Shown in pieces: positions 17,148-27,959 of a stretch of 64,000 nucleotides of DNA (position 1 is its first letter; each line of letters begins with the position of its first letter). A program made the translations under genes and the position numbers. This DNA is from Allochromatium tepidum (GTDB taxonomy: Bacteria > Pseudomonadota > Gammaproteobacteria > Chromatiales > Chromatiaceae). The notes below the pieces were generated by a model. That model made no database searches. It was given only the letters and a program-made list of their open reading frames with translations, and was not told where the DNA came from. The stretch is from assembly GCF_018409545.1 (NCBI RefSeq), contig NZ_AP024563.1, forward strand, positions 1,752,755 to 1,816,754. The letters run 5' to 3'.

Positions 17148-17945
17148 ATGGAACATCGCGCCCGCAAACGCTTCGGCCAGAACTTTCTTCACGACCCGCT
17201 CGTCATCGACCGCATCCAAGCCGCCATCGACGCCCGACCGGGCGAGCGGCTGGTCGAGATCGGGCCGGGGCAGGGCGCCATCACCGAGCGACTGTTGACG
17301 CGGGCCGGGGCGCTCGACGTCATCGAACTCGATCGCGATCTGATCGAACCGCTGCGCCGGCGGCTGGACGGTCTGGGCGAGCTGCGCATCCACAACGCCG
17401 ACGCGCTCGACTTCGATCTGCGCACCCTCGCGGATTCCGAGGGTACGGCCTCGCTGCGGCTCGTCGGCAATCTGCCCTACAACATCTCGACCCCGCTGCT
17501 GTTCCATTTCCTCGACCAGCTCGATGTGCTCCAGGACATGCACCTGATGCTGCAAAAGGAGGTCGTCGACCGCATCGTGGCCGAGCCGGGCGACAAAAGC
17601 TATGGACGGCTCTCGGTCATGATCCGGAGCCGTTGCGCCGCCACGAGCCTGTTTCGCATCGGTCCCGGCGCCTTCAAGCCTGCGCCCAAGGTCGAGTCGG
17701 CCTTTCTGCGTCTGCGTCCGCTGCGACCGCTCCCGCATCCCATCGAAGATGCCGAACTCCATGAGCGGATCGTCGCCGCCGCGTTCGGCCAGCGACGCAA
17801 GACATTGCGCAACAGCCTGTCCGGCGTCCTCGACCCGGAGCGCATCGAAGCCGCCGGCATCGACCCGAAGCGTCGCGCCGAGGAACTCGACGTCGCCGAC
17901 TATGCGCGACTGGCGAATCTGGCCGCGGCGGCGACCGCTGGTTGA
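17148..17945 (+). CDS. rsmA: 16S rRNA dimethyladenosine transferase
   Basis: A 265-residue enzyme that dimethylates A1518 and A1519 (E. coli numbering) of 16S rRNA during small-subunit maturation. It begins with RKRFGQNFLHD, has the SAM-binding EIGPGQGAITERL, the catalytic NLPYNIS, and the C-terminal FGQRRKTLRNSL, all diagnostic of KsgA/RsmA. Length is normal. The start ATG 17148 places the FGQNFL block at its usual position. It is not linked to pdxA or surA here, unlike the enterobacterial arrangement. Confidence 0.96.
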   Translation: MEHRARKRFGQNFLHDPLVIDRIQAAIDARPGERLVEIGPGQGAITERLLTRAGALDVIELDRDLIEPLRRRLDGLGELRIHNADALDFDLRTLADSEGTASLRLVGNLPYNISTPLLFHFLDQLDVLQDMHLMLQKEVVDRIVAEPGDKSYGRLSVMIRSRCAATSLFRIGPGAFKPAPKVESAFLRLRPLRPLPHPIEDAELHERIVAAAFGQRRKTLRNSLSGVLDPERIEAAGIDPKRRAEELDVADYARLANLAAAATAG

Positions 17946-18013
17946 ACGGACTCAAGCCGACCGTTCGTCAGCCGTTAAGGGGTATATGCCCACCGTGCGC
18001 AGGAGCCGCCCCC

Positions 18014-19195
18014 ATGAGCATTCAAGCCCAGTTCTCGTCACTCGTCTCCAATAGCCTGACCCTCAAGTCTCACACCCAGGTCGGCGCGCAGGCCGGTTCA
18101 CCCTCTCTGCGCGAACCGGCCGGGGCGCTCTCCAGCCTCCAGGAGAAGGCGCTCGGCGCCATCGCCCGCGAGATTCCGGGCATGGATGTGTCCGGGCTGA
18201 AAAAGCTCGATCCCAACGAATACACCCCGGAAAAGGTCGCTGAGCGGATCACCGGCTTCGTCGCCATGGGGCTGGAGAACGCCCGCGCCCGCGGCAAATC
18301 CGAGGAGGAGATCCAGTCGCTCTACGAGAGCGCCGTCAGAGGCGCCGAGAAGGGCTTCAAGGAGGCCAAGGACATCCTCTCCAACCTCAAGGTGCTCGAA
18401 GGCAACGTCGCCGAACAGGTCGGAGCCACCGAGAAGCTGACCTTCGAGGGACTGGCCAAGCTCTCGCCGATGCTGCCCAAGACCGAAACCGAGACCGAGG
18501 CGACCCAGGCACCGAGCACGACGTCCAGCTTGGCGGTCGCTGAGCGTTATCAGAACGCCGCAGACTTCAGCCTGAAGCTCAAGACGCGCGATGGCGACGA
18601 GGTCGAGGTCAGCTTCAGCCGCAATTTCGAGGCTCAGGGACGTTTCGGCTTCTCGCAGGATGGCGAAGGCAACAGCGCCGCCGTCCTGGATATCAGCCGG
18701 TCCGAGAAGACCGGCTATGGGTTCAGCGTGAAGGGCGACCTGAGCGTCGAAGAGATCGACGCCATCCAGAATCTGATACGCGATGTCGGCAGTCTGGCCA
18801 AGGACTTCTTCAACGGCGACGTGCAAAAAGCCTTCGAGCAGGCGCCCGACGTCCGCTTCGACTCCTCCCAGCTTGCATCCATGAACCTGACCATGAGTCG
18901 CTCGGAGAGCTACAGCGCGGCCCGTGTCTATGAAGGCACCCAGCGTCTGGAACAACCCGAACAGATGCAGAACGCCGGTCGGCGCCTCGGTCACATGATG
19001 CGTGAACTGCGCGAGAGCGCCGAGCGTCCGGAACTCGGCTTCCTCAGCCGGCCCGATCAGGCGGCAGGCCGGATCCTGCAAGGACTCGTCGAGCAGGACG
19101 GACGCTTCCAGAACGCCGATGCCGATCGGCAGGCACGCTATCGGGAGTATGTCGAGCGTCTTCTGAGTTCGCTCGAACCCGAGGAATCAACCTAA
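18014..19195 (+). CDS. DUF5610 domain protein
   Basis: A 393-residue protein, cytoplasmic by sequence. An N-terminal helical region (EYTPEKVAERITGFVAMGL, then FKEAKDILSNL) matches DUF5610, and a second half is rich in charged and polar residues (RDGDEVEVSFSRNFEAQ). ATG 18014 has AGGAG at 18001-18005; GTG and other in-frame starts back to 17942 lie within the end of rsmA. It lies upstream of the chemotaxis cluster, and DUF5610 proteins commonly occur near motility genes, but no function is known. Confidence 0.78.
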   Translation: MSIQAQFSSLVSNSLTLKSHTQVGAQAGSPSLREPAGALSSLQEKALGAIAREIPGMDVSGLKKLDPNEYTPEKVAERITGFVAMGLENARARGKSEEEIQSLYESAVRGAEKGFKEAKDILSNLKVLEGNVAEQVGATEKLTFEGLAKLSPMLPKTETETEATQAPSTTSSLAVAERYQNAADFSLKLKTRDGDEVEVSFSRNFEAQGRFGFSQDGEGNSAAVLDISRSEKTGYGFSVKGDLSVEEIDAIQNLIRDVGSLAKDFFNGDVQKAFEQAPDVRFDSSQLASMNLTMSRSESYSAARVYEGTQRLEQPEQMQNAGRRLGHMMRELRESAERPELGFLSRPDQAAGRILQGLVEQDGRFQNADADRQARYREYVERLLSSLEPEEST

Positions 19196-19378
19196 GTATT
19201 GATCCAAGGCAGTGTTCAACGGACCGCCAAATGGCTTAGGATCATCCCAGGGGTGACCGAATCCGGCCGGCCCGTCCGTCGGCCGGCGGAGGATTCGGTT
19301 GAGTCATCGAGGGGGCGATTCCGCCTGTCGTACCGAGCGTGTTTCCCCGTTCGGTTGGCGAATTGAAAGGAGACACTG

Positions 19379-20590
19379 GTGTCCGGACAGCCATTGCCAT
19401 CGCTCGCCGTCTGGGTTCGCGCTTCCTGGAAAGCCGTCTCGTTCGGGGGCTTGGCCGCCGGCGCGATCCTGATCGTCGACCACGCCGCGCCCCTGGCCTG
19501 AGTGCTCGCGGCCCTGATGCCCGTACTCGCCGTCCTGCTCGCGCTCGTTTAGCAGCGCGAACACCAGGCCGACCTCGCCGCGATTCGCACCGAGATCCAA
19601 CGCCGGCTCGATCACAAGACGCACCAGCTCGACGCCTGGGAACGGGCGTTCGAGCGTCTGGGCATCGAGCTGTTCCCGATCTTCGTGCGTCACATCGAAC
19701 ACTCGCGCCAACTCACCGAACAGAGCATCACCCATCTGTCGCTGTCCTTCAGCGATCTGGTCAGGGATCTGGAAGAGGTGATCTCGACCGCCCGGTCGGG
19801 CAATCCGCAGGATCAGGCCATCGTCGGTCAATTCGAGCAGAGCCGCGCGACCCTGACCGAGGTGATCGCCGATTTCGAATCCATCCTGCGTCGCGAGTCA
19901 TCCATGACCGAGCAGGTCGACCGTCTGGCCGGCTATGGCGATCAGATGCGCCAGATGGCCCAGGACGTGCGCTCGGTCGCCGAGCAGATCAATCTGCTGG
20001 CGCTCAATGCCGCCATCGAGGCGGCGCGCGCCGGTGAACAGGGACGCGGTTTCGCGGTCGTCGCCGACGAGGTGCGCAAGCTCGCCGGCTCCTCGGCCGA
20101 CACGGGCGCGCGCATCAGCGCCAAGGTCGAGGAGCTGGCGCGCTCGCTGGCCCAGACCCAGTCGATGGTCAAATCCTCCATGTCGAGCGCCGATGAGCTG
20201 GTGCGCGATTCCAAGCATAAGGTCGAGGTGGTCATGAACCGCCTGCTTCAGACCACGGAGTCGCTCGACGAGGAAGCGCAGCGTCTGCGCGCGCTCAGTG
20301 AAGGCATCCGCTCGCGCATCTCGGCCTCGCTGGTGGATCTCCAGTTCCAGGATCGGACCAGTCAGGTGCTGGTGCATGTGTGCGAGGGCCTGGAGCGCCT
20401 GAGCGAGCGGCTCAGGCTGACCGCCCAGCACGATCTGAACGAGCAGGAGCGCGACATCCTGGAGATCGACGGACTCCTGGCCCGGATGCTCGACTCCTAC
20501 AGCACCATCGAGGAACGCGACCTGCATCATGGCGGCGGTGCCGCGACGCACACGTCGTCGTCGAGCGCCTCCGAGTTGACATTCTTCTGA
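19379..20590 (+). pseudogene. methyl-accepting chemotaxis protein with two in-frame stops
   Basis: The natural start is GTG 19379 behind AAAGGAGA. The frame encodes two hydrophobic stretches but is broken by TGA at 19499-19501 and TAG at 19550-19552, at positions where Trp or Gln would fit. It then stays open for 346 codons: a coiled-coil region, the MCP signalling tip ([20 protein letters not shown], then [15 protein letters not shown]) and a C-terminal helix region with a final ELTFF. A soluble C-terminal fragment could start at GTG 19685. Either the receptor is a pseudogene or it survives as a cytoplasmic signalling fragment. The cheY gene follows after 13 bases. Confidence 0.8.
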
Positions 20591-20603
20591 AACGGAGTCA
20601 GGC

Positions 20604-20972
20604 ATGGCGAAGACGATCATGGTGGTCGACGATTCGGCCTCCTTTCGCAGTGTGGTGGGCATCGCGCTCAAGGGCGCCGGGTATGACGTGATCGAGGCGT
20701 GCGACGGGCGCGACGCGCTCGCCAAGCTCAACGGCACCAAGATCCATCTCATCGTCAGCGACGTGAACATGCCCAACATGGACGGCATCACCCTGGTCGG
20801 CGAGATCAAGAAGCTGCCCAACTACAGGTTCACGCCGATCCTGATGCTGACGACCGAGAGTCAGCCCGAGAAGAAGGAGGCCGCGCGCGCGGCCGGGGCC
20901 AAGGCCTGGCTGGTCAAGCCCTTCCAGCCGCCGATGCTGCTGGATGCGGTCTCCAAGCTAGTCTTGCCCTGA
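20604..20972 (+). CDS. CheY-like single-domain response regulator
   Basis: A 122-residue receiver domain without an output domain. Acidic pocket VVDDS (Asp 9, 10), phosphoacceptor Asp in VSDVNMPNMDG, Thr in LMLTTES and the conserved Lys in WLVKPFQPP are all present, so it is predicted to be phosphorylatable and to act as a chemotaxis-type messenger. GGAGT lies 7-8 bases before ATG 20604. The partner kinase cheA is not in this window. Confidence 0.92.
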   Translation: MAKTIMVVDDSASFRSVVGIALKGAGYDVIEACDGRDALAKLNGTKIHLIVSDVNMPNMDGITLVGEIKKLPNYRFTPILMLTTESQPEKKEAARAAGAKAWLVKPFQPPMLLDAVSKLVLP

Positions 20973-21012
20973 ATCGCCGACGAAACAGATTCATAGAGAT
21001 GACGAGGTCAGG

Positions 21013-21156
21013 ATGAACGCTCGATCAGAACGTCCGACCGATACCGAACCACTGGTCATCGATCATGTCGAGTCACTGCATGGGATCGACACGCCGCTCG
21101 TGATGATCCGCCCCTCCATCTTCCAGCGCCCGAGCGAGCGGCGGGGAGCCCCATGA
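21013..21156 (+). CDS. orphan 47-residue reading frame between cheY and cheD
   Basis: ATG 21013 follows GAGGTCAGG and the frame ends at TGA 21154-21156, overlapping the cheD ATG (ATGA), as in a coupled operon. The product (starting MNARSERPTDTEP, ending RPSIFQRPSERRGAP) matches no family I know. In related chemotaxis operons this position is usually filled by cheA, cheW and cheR. The frame could be a fusion scar of an N-terminal and a C-terminal fragment left by a large deletion; the C-terminal part vaguely resembles a CheR tail. That reading is an inference. Confidence 0.45.
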   Translation: MNARSERPTDTEPLVIDHVESLHGIDTPLVMIRPSIFQRPSERRGAP

Positions 21157-21755
21157 ACGGGGTGGAGACCACGGCGAAAGCGATCAAGCGCCATCTGGTG
21201 CGGCCCGGTGAGCACGCCGTCACCGACGAGCCCATGGTCCTGACGACCCTGCTGGGTTCGTGCGTCTCGGTCTGTCTCTTCGATCCGGTGGCGCGTCTGA
21301 TGGGCATGAATCATTTCCTGCTGCCGATGCGCAATCCGGCCAGCCGCGAGCCGGTGCTGGCCACGGATGCCGGACGCTATGGACTCTGGGCGATGGAGAT
21401 CCTGGTCAACGAACTGCTCAAGCGCGGCGCGCGACGCGAGCAGTTGCGCGCCAAGGCGTTCGGCGGCGCCAATGTCCTTCACGAAGTCACGGACACGCGA
21501 CCGGATCGCTTCAACATCGGCGCCTCCAACGCGGCCTTCGTGCGTCAGTTCCTGGAGCGCGACGGGATTCCACTGATCGCACAGGATCTCGGCGGGCTGC
21601 ATGGGCGCCAGATCCATTTCTACGGCGGGGACTATTCGGTGTTCCTGCGTCGGATTCCGCGCGCCGGTGTCGAGCGTGTCCTGAGCGACGAGCAACGCTA
21701 TCTGCAGAATGCCATCGTCGCCAAACAGCGTGGCGTTCCGGCCGATTTCTTCTGA
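21153..21755 (+). CDS. cheD: chemoreceptor glutamine deamidase CheD
   Basis: A 200-residue CheD. The catalytic Cys lies in LLGSCVSVCL and the conserved His in GMNHFLLP; the block AKAFGGANVL is typical. CheD deamidates glutamines on chemoreceptors and can interact with CheC-type phosphatases. It starts inside the stop of the preceding small frame and is followed by cheB after 64 bases. The frame is intact although its neighbours are damaged. Confidence 0.92.
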   Translation: MNGVETTAKAIKRHLVRPGEHAVTDEPMVLTTLLGSCVSVCLFDPVARLMGMNHFLLPMRNPASREPVLATDAGRYGLWAMEILVNELLKRGARREQLRAKAFGGANVLHEVTDTRPDRFNIGASNAAFVRQFLERDGIPLIAQDLGGLHGRQIHFYGGDYSVFLRRIPRAGVERVLSDEQRYLQNAIVAKQRGVPADFF

Positions 21756-21819
21756 CGGTGCGGCGTTCCGACCGGCAGCATCATCTCCGGACGAACGCGA
21801 TTGAACGGATGGTTCCAAG

Positions 21820-22936
<1,117 letters not shown>

Positions 22937-22948
22937 TCGCGTCCGCGA

Positions 22949-24571
22949 TCAGACCTTGAAGTGACCCACCAGCTCCTGCAACTCGGCGGCGAGCCGCGCG
23001 AGCTGATCGGAGGCTTCGGTTGTCTGGAGCGCGGCCTGCGCATTGCCCTCGGCGGCGTCCGAGATGCGGGTGACGTTGCGGTTCATCTCCTCGGCCACCG
23101 CGCTCTGTTCCTCGGCCGAACTGGCGACCTGGGTGTTGACGTCGTTGAGTGTGGTGACGGCGTTCATGATGGCATCGAGCGACTGCTCGGCCTCCAGGGC
23201 GCGGGTGCGGCTGTCGTCGGCATGCCGGCGGCTGTCCTCCATCACCGACACGGCGCGACGACTGGCCTGCTGGAGACGCTCGATCATGGCCTGGATCTCC
23301 TGGGTCGAGGTCTGGGTCCGGTTGGCCAGTGAACGTACCTCATCGGCGACCACGGCGAACCCGCGACCGGCCTCACCCGCGCGCGCGGCCTCGATCGCCG
23401 CGTTGAGCGCCAGCAGATTGGTCTGCTCGGCCACGCCGCGGATCACGTCCAGGATCTTGCCGATCTCCTGGCTGTCCTGACCCAGATCGCGGATGACCGC
23501 CGAGGCGTTCTGGATCTCCTGAGCCAACTGCTCGATACGCGACATGGTGCCATGGACCACGTCCTTGCCCGAGTTGGCGGCCCCGTGGGCGACCCGTGTG
23601 ATGTCGGCGCCGTGCTGGGCACTGCGCGCAACCTCCTGGGCCGTGGCGCTCATCTCGTTCATGGCCGAGGCGAGTTGATCGACCTCGTGGCGCTGCTGGG
23701 CGATGCTCATGTTGGTCTGCTCGGTGGCGCCGGCCAGATTGCGCGCCGCCTGGGCGAGCTGGCCGGTGGAGGCGAGGATGCGGGCGATCAGGTCGCGGAA
23801 GTTGTCCATCATGGCGTTGAAGGCCAGACTGGCTTGGCCGATCTCGTCGTTTCCATGGACCGGGAGACGGCGGCTGAGATCGCCGTTACCCTTGGCGATG
23901 CCGTCGAGTCCCTGGGTCATCTGCTGGAGCGGACGGGTGACGAACCCGCGGGTGAAGAAGTAGAGGAAGAGCAGGACCGGCAGGCTCAGGATGGCGGCGA
24001 TGACGAAGATCTTGATGGCGAAGACATCGACCGCGCGATTCACGTCCTTGAGGTCGATCCGCATGCTGACCGCACCGAGGACCGAGTCGCGCGGCGCGAG
24101 TGCGTGACAGGCCGTGCAGTTCTTGCCCAGATAATCCTCACGCGCGAAGGCCGCCGTGACGGCGCGCAGTGTCCGGCCATCGTCGGAGAGTTCGAGATAG
24201 GGTTCGCCCGTCTCCAGGACGCGGCGCTCGATGTCGTCGCGCGGCTGCTCGTGTTCGGTGCCGGGGCCGAATTGCTTGGAGACGTTCTCGCCGCGCAATA
24301 CGCGCAAGTCCTCGACATTCTTCAGCTCGACGATCTGATCGAGGAAGGCGGCACGCTGATTGATGGTGCCCGTGATCATCAATGTGGTGAGTCCGGCCAG
24401 GGTCATCTCGTGCAGGGTGCTGGTGAAGGCCGCCGCCTGATCGATGGCGGTCTGGCGTTGCTCGCTCGCCATCCAGATGATGAGTCCGGTCCAGGCCGGG
24501 AGCAGGATGAGCCACATGGCCCCCACCAGGCGCATCCAGATCGGTAGATCGTTGATTCGTCGCATCACCAT
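22949..24571 (-). CDS. methyl-accepting chemotaxis protein with periplasmic c-type heme motif
   Basis: A 540-residue chemoreceptor. Membrane segments at about 14-36 and 180-208 enclose a periplasmic domain with a single covalent heme motif, CTACH, at residues 152-156, resembling Tll0287/DUF3365-type sensor domains. A HAMP linker (about 210-265) and a full signalling domain follow ([19 protein letters not shown], then [18 protein letters not shown]). It likely senses redox state, oxygen or NO through heme and signals to CheA. Intact, unlike the soluble MCP fragment nearby. Start ATG 24571 is preceded by a purine-rich AAGAGAGAA; ATG 24565 is possible. Convergent with cheB. Confidence 0.9.
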   Translation of the reverse strand: MVMRRINDLPIWMRLVGAMWLILLPAWTGLIIWMASEQRQTAIDQAAAFTSTLHEMTLAGLTTLMITGTINQRAAFLDQIVELKNVEDLRVLRGENVSKQFGPGTEHEQPRDDIERRVLETGEPYLELSDDGRTLRAVTAAFAREDYLGKNCTACHALAPRDSVLGAVSMRIDLKDVNRAVDVFAIKIFVIAAILSLPVLLFLYFFTRGFVTRPLQQMTQGLDGIAKGNGDLSRRLPVHGNDEIGQASLAFNAMMDNFRDLIARILASTGQLAQAARNLAGATEQTNMSIAQQRHEVDQLASAMNEMSATAQEVARSAQHGADITRVAHGAANSGKDVVHGTMSRIEQLAQEIQNASAVIRDLGQDSQEIGKILDVIRGVAEQTNLLALNAAIEAARAGEAGRGFAVVADEVRSLANRTQTSTQEIQAMIERLQQASRRAVSVMEDSRRHADDSRTRALEAEQSLDAIMNAVTTLNDVNTQVASSAEEQSAVAEEMNRNVTRISDAAEGNAQAALQTTEASDQLARLAAELQELVGHFKV

Positions 24572-24594
24572 TCTCTCTTATCGTCGTTCTCGTA

Positions 24595-25218
24595 TCAGGA
24601 AATATCCGGGTTGGACACCGGAGACCGTACCTGCTCGAACAGAATCCGGTTGTCCGGACCGGCCTCACCGCACATGTGCGCGTAGAGATCCGGAACCTGG
24701 CTCCAGTCTAGTTCAGGAAAGCGTTCACCGGCCTCCCGGATCTTCTCACGCAGCAGGGCCTCGGATTTGTCGGCGACGAGCGCGGCATGCCGACCGATGC
24801 CTTCCTCACGGATGAAGAGACAGGCGTCCATGAGATCGGCCAGCTTGACGACACAGGCCAGTGCCGAGTCCGCGAGGGCGCGCCGGCACGCGCCGAGCTC
24901 AGGGGCGATCTCGTGCTCGATGCGGGTCAGCGGATTGCCGTCGCCCGCGATCTCGGCGATGCGCTGCTTGAGCGGGGAGGGCAGGTCGCCCATCAGCAAT
25001 TCGGGCGTATCATGGGTCAGGGCGTATTCGAGCACCAGCAGGCGCGTCTCGGCGGGGAGGCTCTCGCCGAACAGGCGGCGCATCAGCTCGCGCGCGATCA
25101 TGGTCACGAGATAATGGTGTTCGGCGAGCGTCTGGTTGCGCGCGCAGCGCACCGAATGCCAGCGCGTGACATGCCCGGAGCGGGCGATGTCCTGCATGTT
25201 GAGCCTGAGATCGCGCAT
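24595..25218 (-). CDS. HD-domain 5'-nucleotidase, YfbR-like
   Basis: A 207-residue HD-superfamily phosphohydrolase resembling YfbR, which removes phosphate from deoxynucleoside 5'-monophosphates. Metal-binding pattern: His in TRWHS, Glu-His-His in LAEHHYLV, His-Asp in ALTHDTPEL and a late Asp in ADLMDA. MGDLPSPLK is also typical. ATG 25218 is used because GAGGAG lies about 11 bases upstream and it matches the family start; an in-frame upstream start at 25287 would overlap the divergent gene's promoter. Confidence 0.82.
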   Translation of the reverse strand: MRDLRLNMQDIARSGHVTRWHSVRCARNQTLAEHHYLVTMIARELMRRLFGESLPAETRLLVLEYALTHDTPELLMGDLPSPLKQRIAEIAGDGNPLTRIEHEIAPELGACRRALADSALACVVKLADLMDACLFIREEGIGRHAALVADKSEALLREKIREAGERFPELDWSQVPDLYAHMCGEAGPDNRILFEQVRSPVSNPDIS

Positions 25219-25301
25219 ACTGAAAATATCTCCTCGTCCTGGTATAAGCATCCACGCAAACCACTCACGGGCCAAGCGGCCCTCCATCGGCGACCGGCAT
25301 C

Positions 25302-27029
25302 ATGTCACTGGATCCAGATTGCCTGGCCCGGCTCAAACTGCGGCAGGCGCCATTCGATACCCTCACCAGCGAGGATTTTCTCTACAGCGACCCCTTGCTG
25401 GAAAGTCTGGTCGAGACCGCGGCGCGGGCGATCGGGGCGCCGGGGGCGGTCGTCGTCCTGGCCGGTCCGGACGGTTCGGGACGCAGTGTCCAGTTGATGC
25501 GACTGCTCGGTGCGCTCGATGGGCCCTATGAACTGATCGCCTTCCGCAGTCGGCCGAACATCCCCTTCGATGCGGTCGACGTCACCATTCGCGCCCATCT
25601 GCGCAGCAGCGGATTCGACAATCCTAACCGCTCCGTGGCCGATCTGCTGGCCGAACGCACGCGCGCTCAGGCGCGGCTGGTGCTGGCGATCGACGATGCG
25701 CATCTGCTCGGCGGCGAGGGAATGGTCAAGCTGGTGCGTCTGCGCGCGACCGTCCTGGAGGCGGGCGGGCAGGGGTTGCGGCTGATCCTGGTGGGCGATC
25801 CGTCCCTGAGTCGCGGGCGTCTGCCCTTGCCCGATCTGCTCGACGACGCGCAGGTGGTGCGCCTGAATCTGCGGCCCTTCAACCTCGAACAGGCGGGAGC
25901 CTATCTGCGTCATCGCCTGCGGGTCGCGGGTCTGGAGGATCCCGACAGCCTGCTGAGCCGGGGCGACATCGCGGTGCTGCAGGGCAGTGCCAAGGGCTTG
26001 CCGGCGGCGCTCAATGCCCAGGCCAATGCCTGGCTGACGCGTCGCTGCAAGAGTCTGGACGGGGGGCTGAGAACCTCGCTGGGCGGACGCTCGGCGGCAG
26101 CAGGCGTGATGCCGGCACCGATCAGTGCCGAACCCCAGCGTCCTCCTGAACCGCGACCCGAGCCCGATCCGCTGGACGAACGCCTGGAGGCGTCCGAGGA
26201 ATTCCTGGATCTCGAACCCGACACCTACGAGCCATCCGCGCCATCCGCGCCGCCGCCCCCCAGAGATCCTCAACTCTCGGATTTCCTGGTCGGCGGTGAG
26301 GTACCCACGGCCATGGCCCAGAGCGAGTTCGAGCAGATCCTCCAGCGCGTGCGCCAGCATCAGCCCTGGGAGGCCGCCGCGCCCGAACCCAAGGCCGCCA
26401 CGCGCGAGGAGATCAAGGCCACGACGCCCAAGCCAAGGACGCCGTACTGGAACCGTCCCTGGTTCATCCCGGTGGTGCTGGTCATCGTCCTCGTGGCCAT
26501 CGCGGCGCCCGTGGTCTGGCAGCTCGTGATGGACTCCAAGCCGTCGACGTCGCTGCCGGATCGATCCAAGCCGGTCTCTCAGGCGCCGGTCGATCGACCC
26601 GAGGCGACCGAACCCGAATCGCAACCTGTCGCTCCCGAGACGGCTTCCGCACCGGCTCAGCCGGAAGCGACGCCCGTGGCGGCCCCGGAGGGCGCTCCCG
26701 TCGCCGGCGTGGCCGAGCCGGCGCCCGGTTCCGAGACGCCGCGTGACGAATTGGCCGAGGATCTCGCCTGGCTGATGCGCCAGGATCCGGAACGCTTCAC
26801 CATTCAGCTCGTGGCGGCGCGCGATCTCCAGACAGCGCGCGGCGTGCTCGACCCTCAGGCCCTGGAAGGCGTGCGCTATGTCCAGACACGCTCCTATGTG
26901 ATCGCCGTGCTCGGCAGCTTCCCGAGCCGCACCCAGGCGGCACGCGAGTTGCCCGGCCTGCCCGCGTCCGTGCGCGACAATGGTCCCTGGATCCGCACTA
27001 TCGGCTCGATCCGCGACAGTCTGCCCTGA
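25302..27029 (+). CDS. DamX-like ATPase-SPOR membrane protein
   Basis: A 575-residue protein with an N-terminal ATPase-like domain (P-loop GPDGSGRS at about 52-59, LVLAIDDAHLL as Walker B), a proline-rich linker, one transmembrane helix (about 387-410), a second Pro/Ala-rich periplasmic linker and a C-terminal SPOR domain (FTIQLVAARD...VIAVLGSFPSRTQA). SPOR domains bind denuded septal peptidoglycan, so a division-site role like that of DamX is likely. The ATPase-like domain resembles ExeA/MSHA-biogenesis ATPases. Divergent from the YfbR-like gene. Confidence 0.8.
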   Translation: MSLDPDCLARLKLRQAPFDTLTSEDFLYSDPLLESLVETAARAIGAPGAVVVLAGPDGSGRSVQLMRLLGALDGPYELIAFRSRPNIPFDAVDVTIRAHLRSSGFDNPNRSVADLLAERTRAQARLVLAIDDAHLLGGEGMVKLVRLRATVLEAGGQGLRLILVGDPSLSRGRLPLPDLLDDAQVVRLNLRPFNLEQAGAYLRHRLRVAGLEDPDSLLSRGDIAVLQGSAKGLPAALNAQANAWLTRRCKSLDGGLRTSLGGRSAAAGVMPAPISAEPQRPPEPRPEPDPLDERLEASEEFLDLEPDTYEPSAPSAPPPPRDPQLSDFLVGGEVPTAMAQSEFEQILQRVRQHQPWEAAAPEPKAATREEIKATTPKPRTPYWNRPWFIPVVLVIVLVAIAAPVVWQLVMDSKPSTSLPDRSKPVSQAPVDRPEATEPESQPVAPETASAPAQPEATPVAAPEGAPVAGVAEPAPGSETPRDELAEDLAWLMRQDPERFTIQLVAARDLQTARGVLDPQALEGVRYVQTRSYVIAVLGSFPSRTQAARELPGLPASVRDNGPWIRTIGSIRDSLP

Positions 27030-27132
27030 CGAACCGATACGTGGTTCACGGAATCGGCCTGTTGCCATCCACTTTCGGCGCGCATATCGACTAGACTACT
27101 AGGGGAAACCCCTGGATCGAGGTCGCCTTCAG

Positions 27133-27921
27133 TTGGAGATCCATTCACTCATCCGGTCTTCGCCCGCCTCGCCGATGCGTCGGTTCGACGATGCGCGCGA
27201 GATGTCCTCCGTGCCCGGTGCCCTGGAAGCGGGCGCGGTCGCGCGTGACGAACCGGTCGAGGATCCGCGCGCCATCGAGGAAACGAGCGAGATCGAGGCC
27301 GAGCGTGCGACCGGCGAGGAAGACCCGACGGCGGCCAAGGACATCAATGGCGAGACTCTCTCAGACGAGGATCTGCGCGTCGTCGAGCAGCTCAAGCAGC
27401 GTGATTCCGAGGTCCGCGCCCATGAGCAGGCGCATGTCACCGCCGGCGGCGGCCACATCACCAGCGGTCCGAGTTATTCCTACCAGACCGGCCCGGACGG
27501 CAAACGCTATGCCATCGGCGGCGAGGTCGGGATCGACACCTCGATGAAGGCGGGCGATCCGGAAGGCAATCTCGAAAAGGCGCGCGCCATCATTCGCGCC
27601 GCCATGGCGCCGGCCGAACCCTCGTCCCAGGACGTGCGCGTCGCGGCCTCGGCGCGTGCGATGGAGACGCGGGCCCAGCAGGAGATCCGGGACCGTCAGA
27701 TCAAGGAATACGAGGCGGTGATGGACACGGGCGCAACCGACCGTGCATCGGCGCCCTCTGGAACGGCGGCGGCAACCACGCCGACGGCGAACGACGAGCG
27801 CTCGGGTTCGGCGACACAGCCGAGCCAGGGCATGTCGGGCGGGCAGGAACGTCCGGCACAACGCATCGAGGCCCTGTTCTCCACTTCTTCGGTCGAGACG
27901 GGACTGAGTCGACTGGCCTGA
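27133..27921 (+). CDS. SprA-related family putative metallopeptidase
   Basis: A 262-residue protein of the SprA-related family (PF12118-like). The core EVRAHEQAHVTAGGGHITSGP contains an HExxH-like site (HEQAH) followed by a Gly-rich block and YQTGPDGKRYAIGGEVGIDTS, the family signature; the C-terminal third is low-complexity. No signal peptide is evident. The start is taken as TTG 27133, behind GAGGT; ATG 27175 is the alternative. Family members often lie near flagellar or surface genes, as here. Peptidase activity is inferred only. Confidence 0.72.
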   Translation: MEIHSLIRSSPASPMRRFDDAREMSSVPGALEAGAVARDEPVEDPRAIEETSEIEAERATGEEDPTAAKDINGETLSDEDLRVVEQLKQRDSEVRAHEQAHVTAGGGHITSGPSYSYQTGPDGKRYAIGGEVGIDTSMKAGDPEGNLEKARAIIRAAMAPAEPSSQDVRVAASARAMETRAQQEIRDRQIKEYEAVMDTGATDRASAPSGTAAATTPTANDERSGSATQPSQGMSGGQERPAQRIEALFSTSSVETGLSRLA

Positions 27922-27959
27922 AACCTCGGCCAAGGCAAGCAGACGGAAACGGACTCGGG

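Noticed and set aside
25305-27068. 587-codon minus-strand frame opposite the DamX-like gene
   Set aside because: The plus strand has ordered domains (P-loop, membrane helix, SPOR); the minus strand has none.
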